Below are positions 18,672 through 27,406 of a stretch of DNA of 64,000 nucleotides, in pieces. A model generated the notes under the pieces. The model ran no database searches. It saw only the letters and a program-made list of their open reading frames with translations, and was not told the origin of the DNA. The DNA comes from Phyllobacterium sp. 21LDTY02-6 (GTDB taxonomy: Bacteria; Pseudomonadota; Alphaproteobacteria; Rhizobiales; Rhizobiaceae). The stretch is from the NCBI RefSeq assembly GCF_023554255.2, contig NZ_JAMJWD020000004.1, positions 372,001-436,000 of the forward strand, in the 5' to 3' direction. Positions within the stretch are counted from its first letter, which is position 1; each line of letters starts with the position of its first letter. The translations under genes were made by a program, and so were the position numbers.

Positions 18672-19284
18672 ATGCCGTTGCAGAACAGGGTGACGCCCTT
18701 CGGCGAGATCGTCGCGGTGCCCGATCGCGGCCAGTTCATGGGCAATCGCGGCATCATACACGACCCTTCCGGCCGCACCCTGCTGCGGCGGCGGTGGACG
18801 ACGCGGGCATGGATCATCTGCGTCTGCTCGTTCAGGAATGTCAGGCGGGACGTCATGGCGCGGCGAAGCTGGACCGAACTGTTCTTCTTCGACGAAGCGA
18901 CGGCGCTCGCCGCCGGCCATCGCCCGTGCTTCTACTGCCGGAGGGAGCGTGCCCGGGCTTTCCAGTCTGCCTGGGCCGTCGGCAATGGCGACTATGCGCC
19001 GCCTCCCGCGCCCGCCATGGACAAGGTCCTGCACGCCCAGAGGCTGGAGGCTGGCGGCGCCAGGCGATATCATGATCTGCCCGACCCTATCGAACGGCTC
19101 CCGGGCGGGACCATGATCGCCGCCGATGGCGAGGCATTCCTGGTGCGGGACGGCAATCTTCCGCTGGTCGTGGCAGGGCTACCAGCCGGCGGCGGCGCCC
19201 GGCAATGCCGTCCTGCTCACCCCGCCGGCAACGGTGCTGGCGCTGCGGGCGGGATATCTTCCTTCCATCGGGCCTATGTCCTGA
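18672..19284 (+). pseudogene. Conserved hypothetical protein with a CxxC motif, frameshifted near the 3' end
   Basis: The first frame from ATG 18672 (MPLQNRVTPFGEIVAVPDRG, preceded by GGAGGACAGGAA) gives a coherent protein to about residue 162. After GACGGCAAT near 19157 the sense continues in the next frame from 19159: FRWSWQGYQPAAAPGNAVLL and then TPPATVLALRAGYLPSIGPMS, stop TGA 19282-19284. The uncorrected first frame runs on as low-complexity nonsense into the neighbouring gene. The intact product would be about 203 aa. ALAAGHRPCFYCRRERARAF resembles the end of an Ada-type metal-binding domain, a weak hint only. A sequencing error would give the same picture. Confidence 0.7.
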
Positions 19285-20164
19285 GCGATGCGGGCGTCGG
19301 CCGCAGGCTCCAGCCGAGGCTCGTTCCTGCCGCGGCCAGCAGAATGATGGCGGCGCCGATCAACTGGCTCGGCTGCAGGGCATGATCGAAGGCAACGTAA
19401 TCGACGATGATCGCCGCAATCGGGTAGATGAAGGACAGCGCACCGGTGATATGGGTCGGCAGCCTCTGTATGGCGCTATAGAGCAGGATATACATGAGGC
19501 CCGTATGGATGATGCCGATGGCGACGATGCTCGCCCATTGCCGCGGCGATGCCGGCAGCGCATCGAATTGCGCAAAGGGAGCGAGCAGGACGACGCCGAC
19601 CACGACCTGGATCAGGGCGATCAGATGCGGCGGCGTGCCGCGCAAATGCTTGGCGACGATGGACGCGATGGCATAGAGAAAGGCCGCGCCGAGCGCGAGG
19701 GCGATACCCGTCAGGTAATCGGCGCCATGCTGGCTGCCGCCCGGCTTTGCCTGCACGATGAGCACCATGCCGGCAAAGGCCAGGGACAGCCAGGCGAGCT
19801 TGCTGAAGGTGAGCTTTTCCTTGAAGAAGATCGCGCCAAGGCCGACCAGCATGAATGGCTGCACATTGTAGACCGTGGTGGCGATAGCGATGGAGGCGCG
19901 CGAATAGGCGGCGAAGAGCAGCACCCAGTTCAATACGATCGCGACGCCGCCGAGAACCGCGATGGCGAGCAGACGTGGCGGTATCGGCCGCAGCAGGCCC
20001 ATATAGCCGCAAACCAGGAGCAGTGTCGCGGCGCCGATCGCGCAGCGCCAGAACACGACGGACGACACCGCCTGCCCCGACATCAGGACGAACCATCCTA
20101 TCGTTCCCGAAATGAGCATGGCCGCCGTCATCTCGGCGCCGCCCCTGAAAATATCCCTGTCCAT
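19274..20164 (-). CDS. EamA/DMT-family transporter
   Basis: A 296-aa inner-membrane protein of the drug/metabolite transporter superfamily with ten predicted membrane segments in two EamA repeats (about residues 10-130 and 150-285). Probable exporter of amino acids or other small metabolites; substrate unknown. Start ATG 20164 is preceded by AGAAGGAG. It is divergent from an Lrp/AsnC regulator, an arrangement typical of amino-acid exporters controlled by their own Lrp-type protein. Its 3' end overlaps the convergent frameshifted gene by 11 bases. Confidence 0.9.
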   Translation of the reverse strand: MDRDIFRGGAEMTAAMLISGTIGWFVLMSGQAVSSVVFWRCAIGAATLLLVCGYMGLLRPIPPRLLAIAVLGGVAIVLNWVLLFAAYSRASIAIATTVYNVQPFMLVGLGAIFFKEKLTFSKLAWLSLAFAGMVLIVQAKPGGSQHGADYLTGIALALGAAFLYAIASIVAKHLRGTPPHLIALIQVVVGVVLLAPFAQFDALPASPRQWASIVAIGIIHTGLMYILLYSAIQRLPTHITGALSFIYPIAAIIVDYVAFDHALQPSQLIGAAIILLAAAGTSLGWSLRPTPASLRT

Positions 20165-20245
20165 CGCATTTCTCCTTCTGTGCCCTGATATTATGCGGCG
20201 AACCGGGGTTTTGCCATGTCTGCACAAAAGTGATAGAGTTGGATG

Positions 20246-20262
20246 GCCTAATAAATTTAGGC
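20246..20262. promoter_or_regulatory. Palindrome in the EamA-Lrp intergenic region, candidate Lrp operator
   Basis: GCCTAA-TAAAT-TTAGGC is a perfect 17-bp dyad with an AT-only centre, the general form of Lrp/AsnC binding sites. It lies 42 bases before the regulator start and 82 bases before the exporter start. Confidence 0.5.
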
Positions 20263-20303
20263 TGCATGGGACAATCGCCTTATCTTACAAATGCAGGACA
20301 ATC

Positions 20304-20741
20304 ATGCTCGATCAGTTTGACAAGATCATCGTCGAGGCCCTGGCGGCGGATGCGAGAATTTCGCTGAAGGAACTGGCCAACAAGGCGGGGCTTTCCTCGC
20401 CCAGCGTCGCGGAGCGATTGAAGCGACTGGAGGAGCGCAAGGTCATCAGCGCCTTTACGGTCGAACTCGATCCCACGGCGCTCGGCTATAGTCTCTGCGC
20501 CATCGTCCGCGTCAGGCCATTGCCGGGCATGCTGCATATCGTCGAGCGCCTGATCCAGGAAACGCCGGAGATAACAGAGTGCGACAAGGTCACCGGCGAT
20601 GATTGCTTCATCGGGAAACTGCATTTCCGGTCGATGCAGCAACTGGACTCCATCCTTGACCGCCTGGCGGAAAAAGCTGAAACCAACACGTCTATCGTCA
20701 AATCGACCACGGTGAAGCGCCGCCTGCCGCCGCTCGACTGA
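20304..20741 (+). CDS. Lrp/AsnC-family transcriptional regulator
   Basis: A 145-aa regulator: N-terminal winged helix (about residues 4-60, DKIIVEALAADARISLKELANKAGLS and VAERLKRLEERKVI) and C-terminal RAM/AsnC ligand-binding domain (about 68-140). Likely senses an amino acid and controls the divergent EamA exporter across a 139-bp gap that holds a 17-bp palindrome. It ends 18 bases before rsmE, so read-through into rsmE is possible. Confidence 0.93.
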   Translation: MLDQFDKIIVEALAADARISLKELANKAGLSSPSVAERLKRLEERKVISAFTVELDPTALGYSLCAIVRVRPLPGMLHIVERLIQETPEITECDKVTGDDCFIGKLHFRSMQQLDSILDRLAEKAETNTSIVKSTTVKRRLPPLD

Positions 20742-20759
20742 CCCAGCCAGGAACGACCC

Positions 20760-21494
20760 ATGCGTGCCAATTATCGAATGCAACGGCTCTATGTGACGGG
20801 CGATCTCGCCAAAGACGCGCGGATTGACGCCACGCCGGAGCAGGTCAACTACCTCGTGAACGTCCTGCGCATGGCGGAGGGAGATGAGGTTCTTCTCTTC
20901 AACGGGCGCGATGGCGAGTGGAAGGCCGTGCTGAAGCCGGAAACCCGGAAGAAGCTGGCGCTGGTGCCGGCGGAACCGGTTCGCGAGCAGCCGCCGCTGC
21001 CCGATCTGATCTATTGCTTTGCGCCGCTGAAGCAGGGACGCCTCGACTACATGGTGCAAAAGGCCGTGGAGATGGGTGCGGGCGTGCTGCAACCGGTGAT
21101 CACCCAGCACACGCAGGTCTCGCGTATCGGTATCGACCGCATCAGGGCGAATGCGATCGAGGCAGCCGAGCAATGCGGCGTTCTCGCCATCCCGGCCGTC
21201 CATGAGCCGGTGAAGCTCGAACGGCTGCTGGATGACTGGGCGCCGGCGCGGCGCCTGATCTTCTGCGACGAGGGGCATGGCACGCACAATCCGCTGCCAT
21301 TGCTGCAGGCGCTGCCGCGGCAACCGCTCGGCGTGATCATCGGGCCGGAGGGTGGCTTCTCGGAGCAGGAGCGGCAGGCCCTGCGCGCGCTGCCATTCGT
21401 GACGCCAATTCCGCTGGGTCAGCGCATATTGCGCGCCGATACGGCCGCGGTCGCCGCACTCGCCCTTATCCAGGCCACATTGGGAGACTGGTAG
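20760..21494 (+). CDS. rsmE: 16S rRNA (uracil1498-N3)-methyltransferase
   Basis: SPOUT-class methyltransferase that modifies U1498 of 16S rRNA. 244 aa; N-terminal PUA-like part (residues about 7-75) and a C-terminal trefoil-knot SAM domain with IGPEGG at 194-199 and [12 protein letters not shown] near residues 219-230. Start ATG at 20760. About 100 bp upstream of gshA, an order frequently seen in rhizobial genomes (recollection). Confidence 0.95.
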   Translation: MRANYRMQRLYVTGDLAKDARIDATPEQVNYLVNVLRMAEGDEVLLFNGRDGEWKAVLKPETRKKLALVPAEPVREQPPLPDLIYCFAPLKQGRLDYMVQKAVEMGAGVLQPVITQHTQVSRIGIDRIRANAIEAAEQCGVLAIPAVHEPVKLERLLDDWAPARRLIFCDEGHGTHNPLPLLQALPRQPLGVIIGPEGGFSEQERQALRALPFVTPIPLGQRILRADTAAVAALALIQATLGDW

Positions 21495-21597
21495 AAGCAA
21501 CTTCTATTGATGGAAGCATCAGCGAAATTTGCTTGCGCTCAACCGCAAAAAATGGCCAATCACGCCCACGAATATTCAAGAATGGAAAACATCGTCC

Positions 21598-22971
21598 ATG
21601 GCGCGCGACACGACCGACGAAACCGTCATCGATAATGAGGAAACACTGGCGGCCTACCTCGCCCAGGGCTGCAAACCGCAGGCCGCATGGCGCATCGGCA
21701 CCGAACACGAAAAGTTTCCGTTCTATACCGAAGATCACAGTCCCGTTCCCTATGAGGGCGAGCGCGGCATACGCGCCATTCTCGAAGGCATGCAGTCGAA
21801 GCTCGGCTGGGAGCCGATCATCGACGAAGGCAATATAATCGGCCTCGTCGAACCCACCGGACAAGGCGCCATTTCCCTGGAGCCGGGCGGCCAGTTCGAG
21901 CTCTCGGGCGCGCCGCTTGCCTCCATCCACCAGACCTGCCGCGAGACGAACGCCCATCTGGCGCAGGTGCGCGAGATCGCCGAGCCGCTGGGCATCCGCT
22001 TCCTCGGCCTCGGCGGCAGTCCGAAATGGACGCTGGCCGATACGCCGCGCATGCCGAAATCACGATACAAGATCATGACCGACTATATGCCGAAGGTCGG
22101 CACGGACGGCCTGAACATGATGTATCGCACCTGCACGATCCAGGTGAATCTCGACTTCGCTTCCGAGACCGACATGCGCCGCAAGATGCAGGTATCGATG
22201 AAGCTCCAATCGATCGCCACCGCGCTGTTCGCCATGTCTCCCTTCACCGAAGGCACGCCGAACGGGCTGCTGTCATGGCGCTCCGACATCTGGCGCGATA
22301 CGGACAATAATCGCTCCGGCGTCCTGCCCTTCGTGTTCAACGAGAATTTCGGCTTTGCCGATTATGTGGACTGGGCGCTCGACGTGCCGATGTATTTCGT
22401 CATGCGCCGCGGCCATTATTACGACTGCACCCATGTGACGTTCCGCCAGTTCATGAATGGCGACCTGAAGGATTCGATCCCGGACGGCGTTCCGAACATG
22501 GGGGATTGGGCGAACCATCTTTCGACGCTCTTCCCCGAGGTGCGCCTCAAGCGCTTCCTCGAAATGCGCGGGGCGGACGGTGGTCCCTGGCGGCGCATCT
22601 GCGCCCTGCCCGCATTCTGGGTCGGCCTGCTCTACGATGCGGAAGCATTGAACGCAGCCGAGGCGCTGACGCGCGACTGGTCCTACGAGGCGGTGCAGGA
22701 ACTGCGCGACGAGGTGCCGGCAAAGGGGCTGCAGGCAAGTCTCGGCAATCGTTCCGTGCTGGAGATTTCGCGCGACGTGATCGCAATTTCCCGCCTTGGC
22801 CTGAAGAATCGCGGCATTCTCAACAGCGAAGGCTTCGACGAGACGCATTATCTGGCATCGCTCGAGGAAGTGGTGGCGCGCGGAACGACTTCGGCGGAGC
22901 AGATGCTGTCGCAATATCGGACGGTCTGGGGCAACTCGGTCGAGCCGGCATTCCTCGAATATGCCTATTAG
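21598..22971 (+). CDS. gshA: Glutamate-cysteine ligase (plant/alphaproteobacterial class)
   Basis: First step of glutathione synthesis: gamma-glutamylcysteine from Glu, Cys and ATP. 457 aa, the usual size for the class shared by plants and alphaproteobacteria. RIGTEHEKFPFY, EPGGQFELSGAP, LGLGGSPKW and YRTCTIQVNLDF are class signatures. Start ATG 21598 (MARDTTDET); an upstream in-frame frame adds 23 residues without homology. Downstream SDR gene follows after 70 bp in the same direction. Confidence 0.96.
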   Translation: MARDTTDETVIDNEETLAAYLAQGCKPQAAWRIGTEHEKFPFYTEDHSPVPYEGERGIRAILEGMQSKLGWEPIIDEGNIIGLVEPTGQGAISLEPGGQFELSGAPLASIHQTCRETNAHLAQVREIAEPLGIRFLGLGGSPKWTLADTPRMPKSRYKIMTDYMPKVGTDGLNMMYRTCTIQVNLDFASETDMRRKMQVSMKLQSIATALFAMSPFTEGTPNGLLSWRSDIWRDTDNNRSGVLPFVFNENFGFADYVDWALDVPMYFVMRRGHYYDCTHVTFRQFMNGDLKDSIPDGVPNMGDWANHLSTLFPEVRLKRFLEMRGADGGPWRRICALPAFWVGLLYDAEALNAAEALTRDWSYEAVQELRDEVPAKGLQASLGNRSVLEISRDVIAISRLGLKNRGILNSEGFDETHYLASLEEVVARGTTSAEQMLSQYRTVWGNSVEPAFLEYAY

Positions 22972-23041
22972 GGCTTTCGCACGATGATCGCGGAAGCCGT
23001 CAGACAGGCGGATTGAACAGGGCGAGCAAGGAGGACTACGC

Positions 23042-23788
23042 ATGACCAGAACCATTCTCATCACCGGCGGCAGCCGCGGCATCGGTCGATCGGCAGCGAT
23101 CCTGGCGGGGCAAAGAGGATGGTCGGTCGGCGTGAATTATATCGGCAACAAGCAGGCGGCCGATGAAGTCGTCAAGGCCGTTGCGGATGCCGGCGGCAAG
23201 GCGATCGCCATCAAGGGCGACGTCGCCGACGAAGCCGACGTCGTCGCCATGTTCGAGCGCACGGTGGCGGAACTCGGTCCGCTCGACGGCGTCGTCGTCA
23301 ATGCGGGCATCGTCGCCCCTCCGCAACGGCTCATGGACATGAGCGCCGAGCGCATGCGGCGGATATTCGACGTCAATGTCCTTGGCGCCTATCTGTGCGC
23401 CCGCGAATCCGTACGCCGCCTCGCCCGCTCCAGCGGCGGCAAGGGCGGCTCGATCGTCCTATTGTCCTCGGCGGCGGCAAGGCTCGGCGCGCCGGGCGAA
23501 TATGTCGACTATGCCGGGGCGAAAGGCGCTGTCGATACGCTGGCGATCGGCCTTTCCAAGGAGGTCGGGCCGGAGGGCATCCGCGTCAACGCCGTGCGGC
23601 CGGGGCTGATCGAAACCGATATCCATGCGAGCGGCGGCCAGCCGGACCGCGCCCGGCGTCTCGGCGTGACGGCTCCGCTCGGCCGGGCCGGAACCGCCGA
23701 CGAAGTGGGCGAATCGATCGTCTGGCTGCTCGGCGATGCGTCATCCTACGTCACCGGCGCCATCATCGACGTGACGGGTGGCCGGTAA
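23042..23788 (+). CDS. Short-chain dehydrogenase/reductase
   Basis: A 248-aa classical SDR with the Rossmann motif TGGSRGIGR (residues 8-16), NAG near residue 88, an active-site Ser in LLSSAAAR, and the YxxxK pair in DYAGAKGA. The C-terminal DVTGGR is typical of the 3-oxoacyl-ACP reductase-like branch (FabG-like). Substrate unknown. AGGAGG is close before the ATG. Co-directional with gshA and purC. Confidence 0.9.
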   Translation: MTRTILITGGSRGIGRSAAILAGQRGWSVGVNYIGNKQAADEVVKAVADAGGKAIAIKGDVADEADVVAMFERTVAELGPLDGVVVNAGIVAPPQRLMDMSAERMRRIFDVNVLGAYLCARESVRRLARSSGGKGGSIVLLSSAAARLGAPGEYVDYAGAKGAVDTLAIGLSKEVGPEGIRVNAVRPGLIETDIHASGGQPDRARRLGVTAPLGRAGTADEVGESIVWLLGDASSYVTGAIIDVTGGR

Positions 23789-23857
23789 GACATTTTGAGT
23801 AGCGCCGCGCGGCTTCTGTGCTATGCGGGGAAAAACATTCACGCGGAACATCGAGCC

Positions 23858-24796
23858 ATGGCAAAATACAAAGCGCTGTCGGAAGCCTTCATTCCCGAGC
23901 TTCCCAATTATTATCAGGGCAAGGTGCGGGAGAATTACGATCTCGCCGATGACCGGCGCATCATCATCGCCACCGACCGGATCAGCGCGTTCGACCGGAT
24001 TCTCGCTTCCATCCCGCTCAAGGGCCGCGTCCTGACGCAGACGGCGCGCTATCAGTTCGAGAAGACCGCGGATATCTGCCCCAACCATGTGCTGGAATAT
24101 CCGGACCCGAACGTCCTGGTCTGCCGGAAACTCGAAATCCTCCCGGTAGAGATCGTCGTGCGCGGCTATCTGGCCGGGACGACGAGCACCTCCGTCCTGA
24201 CGCAGTACAAGGCCGGCAAACGGCAGATGTACGGCTTCACCCTGCCTGACGGCATGCAGGACAATGAAAAACTGCCGCGTGCGATCATCACGCCGACTTC
24301 GAAGGCTTTCGACGGCGCACATGACGAGCCGTTGACGGCCGACGACATACTCCGGCAGGGCCTGCTCACCCCGCAACAATGGGAAATGGTTTCGGACTAT
24401 GCCCTGCGGCTCTTCGAGCGCGGCCAGGCGATCGCGGCGGAGCGCGGCCTGATACTGGCCGATACGAAATACGAGTTCGGCACCGACAAGGACGGCCAGG
24501 TCGTCCTCGCCGACGAAATCCACACGCCGGATTCGAGCCGTTACTGGTTCGCCGACAGCTACCGGGCAGGCCAGCGGCCGGTCAGCTTCGACAAGGACTT
24601 CGTCCGCAACTGGGTGGTCGAGCGCTGCGACCCCTACAAGGATGACGTTCCGGAAATTCCCGAGGATGTGATCGACGCAACGACGAAGGTCTATGTCCAG
24701 GCCTACGAGACCATAACCGGCAACAGTTTTGACGCCGGCGATGCCTCGGTCGATCCGCTGGAGCGCATTCGCGGCAATCTCCGTTCGTACTTTTAA
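23858..24796 (+). CDS. purC: Phosphoribosylaminoimidazole-succinocarboxamide synthase, long form
   Basis: SAICAR synthase of purine synthesis (CAIR plus aspartate plus ATP). At 312 aa it is the longer type, against about 240 aa for the common bacterial PurC. Motifs: [54 protein letters not shown]. Hyphomicrobiales often keep a short purC with purSQL as well, in which case this is a second isozyme; that cannot be seen here. Start [11 protein letters not shown] at 23858. Spaced 47 bp from the downstream DUF937 gene. Confidence 0.95.
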   Translation: MAKYKALSEAFIPELPNYYQGKVRENYDLADDRRIIIATDRISAFDRILASIPLKGRVLTQTARYQFEKTADICPNHVLEYPDPNVLVCRKLEILPVEIVVRGYLAGTTSTSVLTQYKAGKRQMYGFTLPDGMQDNEKLPRAIITPTSKAFDGAHDEPLTADDILRQGLLTPQQWEMVSDYALRLFERGQAIAAERGLILADTKYEFGTDKDGQVVLADEIHTPDSSRYWFADSYRAGQRPVSFDKDFVRNWVVERCDPYKDDVPEIPEDVIDATTKVYVQAYETITGNSFDAGDASVDPLERIRGNLRSYF

Positions 24797-24843
24797 AGGC
24801 GCCCGCATTGGTGCTACTCTCCGTTCCTTGAGTTGGAGGAGGC

Positions 24844-25866
24844 ATGGCAATGAATCTCGTCGATATGTTCCTGAAGGGTCAGGACGGTCAGAACATCGAA
24901 GCGCTGGCGCGGCAGTTCAATCTGTCGCAACAGCAGGCGCAGGATGCGATCGAGGCGCTGATGCCGGCCTTTTCACAAGGCCTGCGGCGCAATACCGCCG
25001 ATCCGATGGGCATGGGCAGCTTCGTCCAGGCATTGTCGGGCGGCCAGCACGTCAATTATTTCGACAATCCGCAAGCCGCATTCAACCCATCGGGCGTAGC
25101 CGACGGCAATGCGGTACTCGGCCAGCTGTTCGGCTCGAAGGACCTGTCGCGAGCCGTGGCCGAACACGCTTCCAAAGTCACGGGCCTGACCACGGACACG
25201 CTCAAACAGATGCTGCCGGTCGTCGCCTCGATGCTGATGGGCGGCTTGTACAAGAAGTCCACCGGCCAGTTCGCCGCTGCCGGGCTTGGCGGCGGCAACG
25301 TCATCGGCGATCTTATCGAGCAGATGATGAAGCAGGCGGGCGGAGCAGCGGCACAGCCCGGAGGACAGGCGCAGAGCCCCGGCGGCGCGGCCAACCCCTC
25401 GGCAAATCCTTGGGGCGACCTCATCGAGGGCATGTTCGGCGGCAGTCGCGGGCAGGCGCCGGGCAATGCCGGTGGCGGCATGGCTGGGGGCGGCACGGCG
25501 GGCGACAACCCGCTCGGCAGGATATTCGAGGAGATGATGCGGGGCGGACAGCCGCCCGCCGCTCCTTCGCAGCCCACGGGGCCCAATGGCAGTGGCGGTG
25601 CCGGACAGAACCCGTTCGGGGACAGTCCTTTCGGCAAGATATTCGAGGAAATGATGAAGGGCGCGCAGCAGCGCCAGCCGGCGCCGGCGCCCTCGCCCGA
25701 ACCGGAAGCACCGCAGCCCTCGGCAACGCCTTCGCCGGCGGACAATCCGTTGAAGGACATGCTCGACCAGATGTTCGAGAGCGGCCGGAAGACCAATGAA
25801 ACCTATCAGAAGGGCGTCGAATCCATCTTCGACCAATATCTGCGCGGCATGGACCGCAACCGCTAA
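24844..25866 (+). CDS. DUF937 protein with a repeat-bearing low-complexity tail
   Basis: A 340-aa protein. Residues 1-150 match the DUF937 pattern (NLVDMFLKGQDGQNIEALARQF, then VLGQLFGSKD and LKQMLPVVASMLMGGL). Residues 150-315 are Gly/Pro/Ala/Gln-rich and carry five 11-residue motifs: NVIGDLIEQMM (152), NPWGDLIEGMF (188), NPLGRIFEEMM (222), SPFGKIFEEMM (261), NPLKDMLDQMF (301). No signal peptide or membrane segment. Function unknown. GGAGGAGG precedes the ATG. Follows purC in the same direction. Confidence 0.88.
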   Translation: MAMNLVDMFLKGQDGQNIEALARQFNLSQQQAQDAIEALMPAFSQGLRRNTADPMGMGSFVQALSGGQHVNYFDNPQAAFNPSGVADGNAVLGQLFGSKDLSRAVAEHASKVTGLTTDTLKQMLPVVASMLMGGLYKKSTGQFAAAGLGGGNVIGDLIEQMMKQAGGAAAQPGGQAQSPGGAANPSANPWGDLIEGMFGGSRGQAPGNAGGGMAGGGTAGDNPLGRIFEEMMRGGQPPAAPSQPTGPNGSGGAGQNPFGDSPFGKIFEEMMKGAQQRQPAPAPSPEPEAPQPSATPSPADNPLKDMLDQMFESGRKTNETYQKGVESIFDQYLRGMDRNR

Positions 25867-25909
25867 AGAAAAAGCCCGGCCATCTTGCGAGATGCAAAAT
25901 GGGCCGGGC
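25864..25909 (-). terminator. Intrinsic terminator of the DUF1127 gene
   Basis: Read on the minus strand, GCCCGGCC (25902-25909) pairs with GGCCGGGC (25874-25881) and is followed by TTTTTCTTT. The plus strand has no T run after it, so it serves the leftward DUF1127 transcript. The bulky loop holds a second small stem (GCATCTCGCAAGATG). Confidence 0.75.
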
Positions 25910-25969
25910 AGGAGGCAGGCGGGGCGCCGGGAGGGGATTCCGGCGTGAATGGGCGCCTGCTAGCTCTGG

Positions 25970-26257
25970 CTAGCTGATGGACCGGGCAGCGCGAATGCGA
26001 TTTCGCATATCGGCAAGCGTGCCCAGCCTTTCGCTGGGATCTTCCAACATCGAAGTCCCGAGGGCCGAATGAAGATCGGCCCGCGTCAATCCAATGTCAT
26101 GCAGCATCTGATCGTTCCATTCGCCGAGGCTCATGATCGTGCGACGGTTGCGTTGGGCGACGACCAGGCGAATGACAAAGCGGTAAGCCTCGGACGCCGC
26201 TTTCGCGATCGTGCCCGTGAAGCCGGTTACTGCGGTTGTTTTCGTGATAGTCGTCAT
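25970..26257 (-). CDS. DUF1127-domain small protein
   Basis: A 95-aa protein with the DUF1127 (YjiS-like) motif, RNRRTIMSLGEWNDQMLHDI followed by GLTRADL (residues about 36-62). Arg-rich DUF1127 proteins in Agrobacterium and Brucella affect phosphate/carbon metabolism and are targets of the LysR regulator LsrB/VtlR (literature recollection). AAGGAG is 8 nt before the ATG. Divergent from just such a LysR gene, 192 bp away, and followed by its own terminator. Confidence 0.85.
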   Translation of the reverse strand: MTTITKTTAVTGFTGTIAKAASEAYRFVIRLVVAQRNRRTIMSLGEWNDQMLHDIGLTRADLHSALGTSMLEDPSERLGTLADMRNRIRAARSIS

Positions 26258-26298
26258 CGCCCATACTCCTTTTGAATGGCGATCAAGAAATTGAACTT

Positions 26299-26388
26299 GC
26301 GGAGAACCATTTCTCCGCCTTGCACGGACCTTTCGGCTCCATGCTTCCTGAACATCCGCAAAATGATACAGAAAGATTGATTATTCAA
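26299..26388. promoter_or_regulatory. Dyads in the DUF1127-LysR intergenic region
   Basis: GCGGAGAA-CCAT-TTCTCCGC (26299-26318) is a perfect 20-bp inverted repeat, 42 bases before the DUF1127 start, where it could fold in its 5' leader. TTGATTATTCAA (26377-26388) is a TTGA-N4-TCAA dyad in the AT-rich part, a plausible LysR half-site. Function is inferred. Confidence 0.45.
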
Positions 26389-26449
26389 ACGAATGTTTTT
26401 AATCTAAACCTTCAATATTAATGATGGATCATCAACCGGGATGCCCGCC

Positions 26450-27406
26450 ATGAACGCACCGCTCGATCTAGATCAATTGCAGACATTTACCGCGATTGCC
26501 GATCTCGGCAGCTTCACCAAGGCCGCCGACAAGGTGAACAAGACCCAGTCTGCCGTTTCGATGCAGATGCGGCGGCTGGAGGAGCGTGTTTCAAAGCCGC
26601 TTTTCGAGCGCGACGGACGGATGAACCGCCTGACCGAGGATGGCGAGCGGCTCCTCGCCTATGCGCGCAGGATATTGCAGCTCAACAATGAAACGCTGGC
26701 GGCATTCGACGATACGCAGCTCCAGGGCCACATCCGCATCGGCACACCCGACGATTATGCCGACCGGTTCCTGCCCGAGATCATGGCGCGGTTTTCCCGC
26801 TCCAATCCGCGCGTCGAACTGTCGGTTGTGTGCGAACCGACCGTCAATCTCGACGAGATGATCCGCAAGGGCCAGCTCGACCTTGCCTTGGTCACGCAAT
26901 GCGACGAGCAGCGCCGCTCCGAGGTGGTGCGCAGCGAGCAACTCCTGTGGGTGACTTCGGCGAACCACAATGTCCATGAGGAGGACGTGTTGCCGCTCGC
27001 GGTCGGCCGTCCGACCTGCATCTGGCGCGCTGCCGCCATCGACGTCCTCGATTCGATGAACCACGACTATCGCATCCTGTTCACGAGCTGGTCCGCCACG
27101 GTTCTCGCCGCCGCCGTTCTCGCGGGCCTCGCGGTTTCGATCCTGCCGGAATGCGCGCTTCGCCCCGGGATGCGCGTGCTGACCGAGGCCGACGGTTTCG
27201 GCCGGCTGCCGGAATTCGGCATCGGCATCATGCGCGGCCATTCCAAGCCTTCGGCAATCGTCGATGCGCTGGTCCAGCACATCGTCGAGAGCCTGGACAA
27301 TCTCTCGATGCCGACACCCGTCAGCATGGCGCAGAACGCCGTGCCGATGGCGGCGAACCAGCGCCTGCGGCAGGTCCGCTCTACGGAACTCGTCCCCGGC
27401 TGGTAG
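26450..27406 (+). CDS. LysR-family regulator of the LsrB/VtlR type
   Basis: A 318-aa LysR regulator: winged-helix DNA-binding domain at residues 6-65 (LDQLQTFTAIADLGSFTKAADK and TQSAVSMQMRRLEERV) and a periplasmic-binding-like effector domain from about 85. The opening PLDLDQL.TFTAIADLGSFT with KTQSAVSMQMRRLEE is as I recall LsrB of Sinorhizobium/Agrobacterium and VtlR of Brucella, which control AbcR small RNAs, DUF1127 proteins and redox or virulence traits. Start ATG 26450 (MNAPLDLDQL) fits that family; another ATG 9 bases earlier is possible. The divergent DUF1127 gene is a likely target. Confidence 0.85.
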   Translation: MNAPLDLDQLQTFTAIADLGSFTKAADKVNKTQSAVSMQMRRLEERVSKPLFERDGRMNRLTEDGERLLAYARRILQLNNETLAAFDDTQLQGHIRIGTPDDYADRFLPEIMARFSRSNPRVELSVVCEPTVNLDEMIRKGQLDLALVTQCDEQRRSEVVRSEQLLWVTSANHNVHEEDVLPLAVGRPTCIWRAAAIDVLDSMNHDYRILFTSWSATVLAAAVLAGLAVSILPECALRPGMRVLTEADGFGRLPEFGIGIMRGHSKPSAIVDALVQHIVESLDNLSMPTPVSMAQNAVPMAANQRLRQVRSTELVPGW

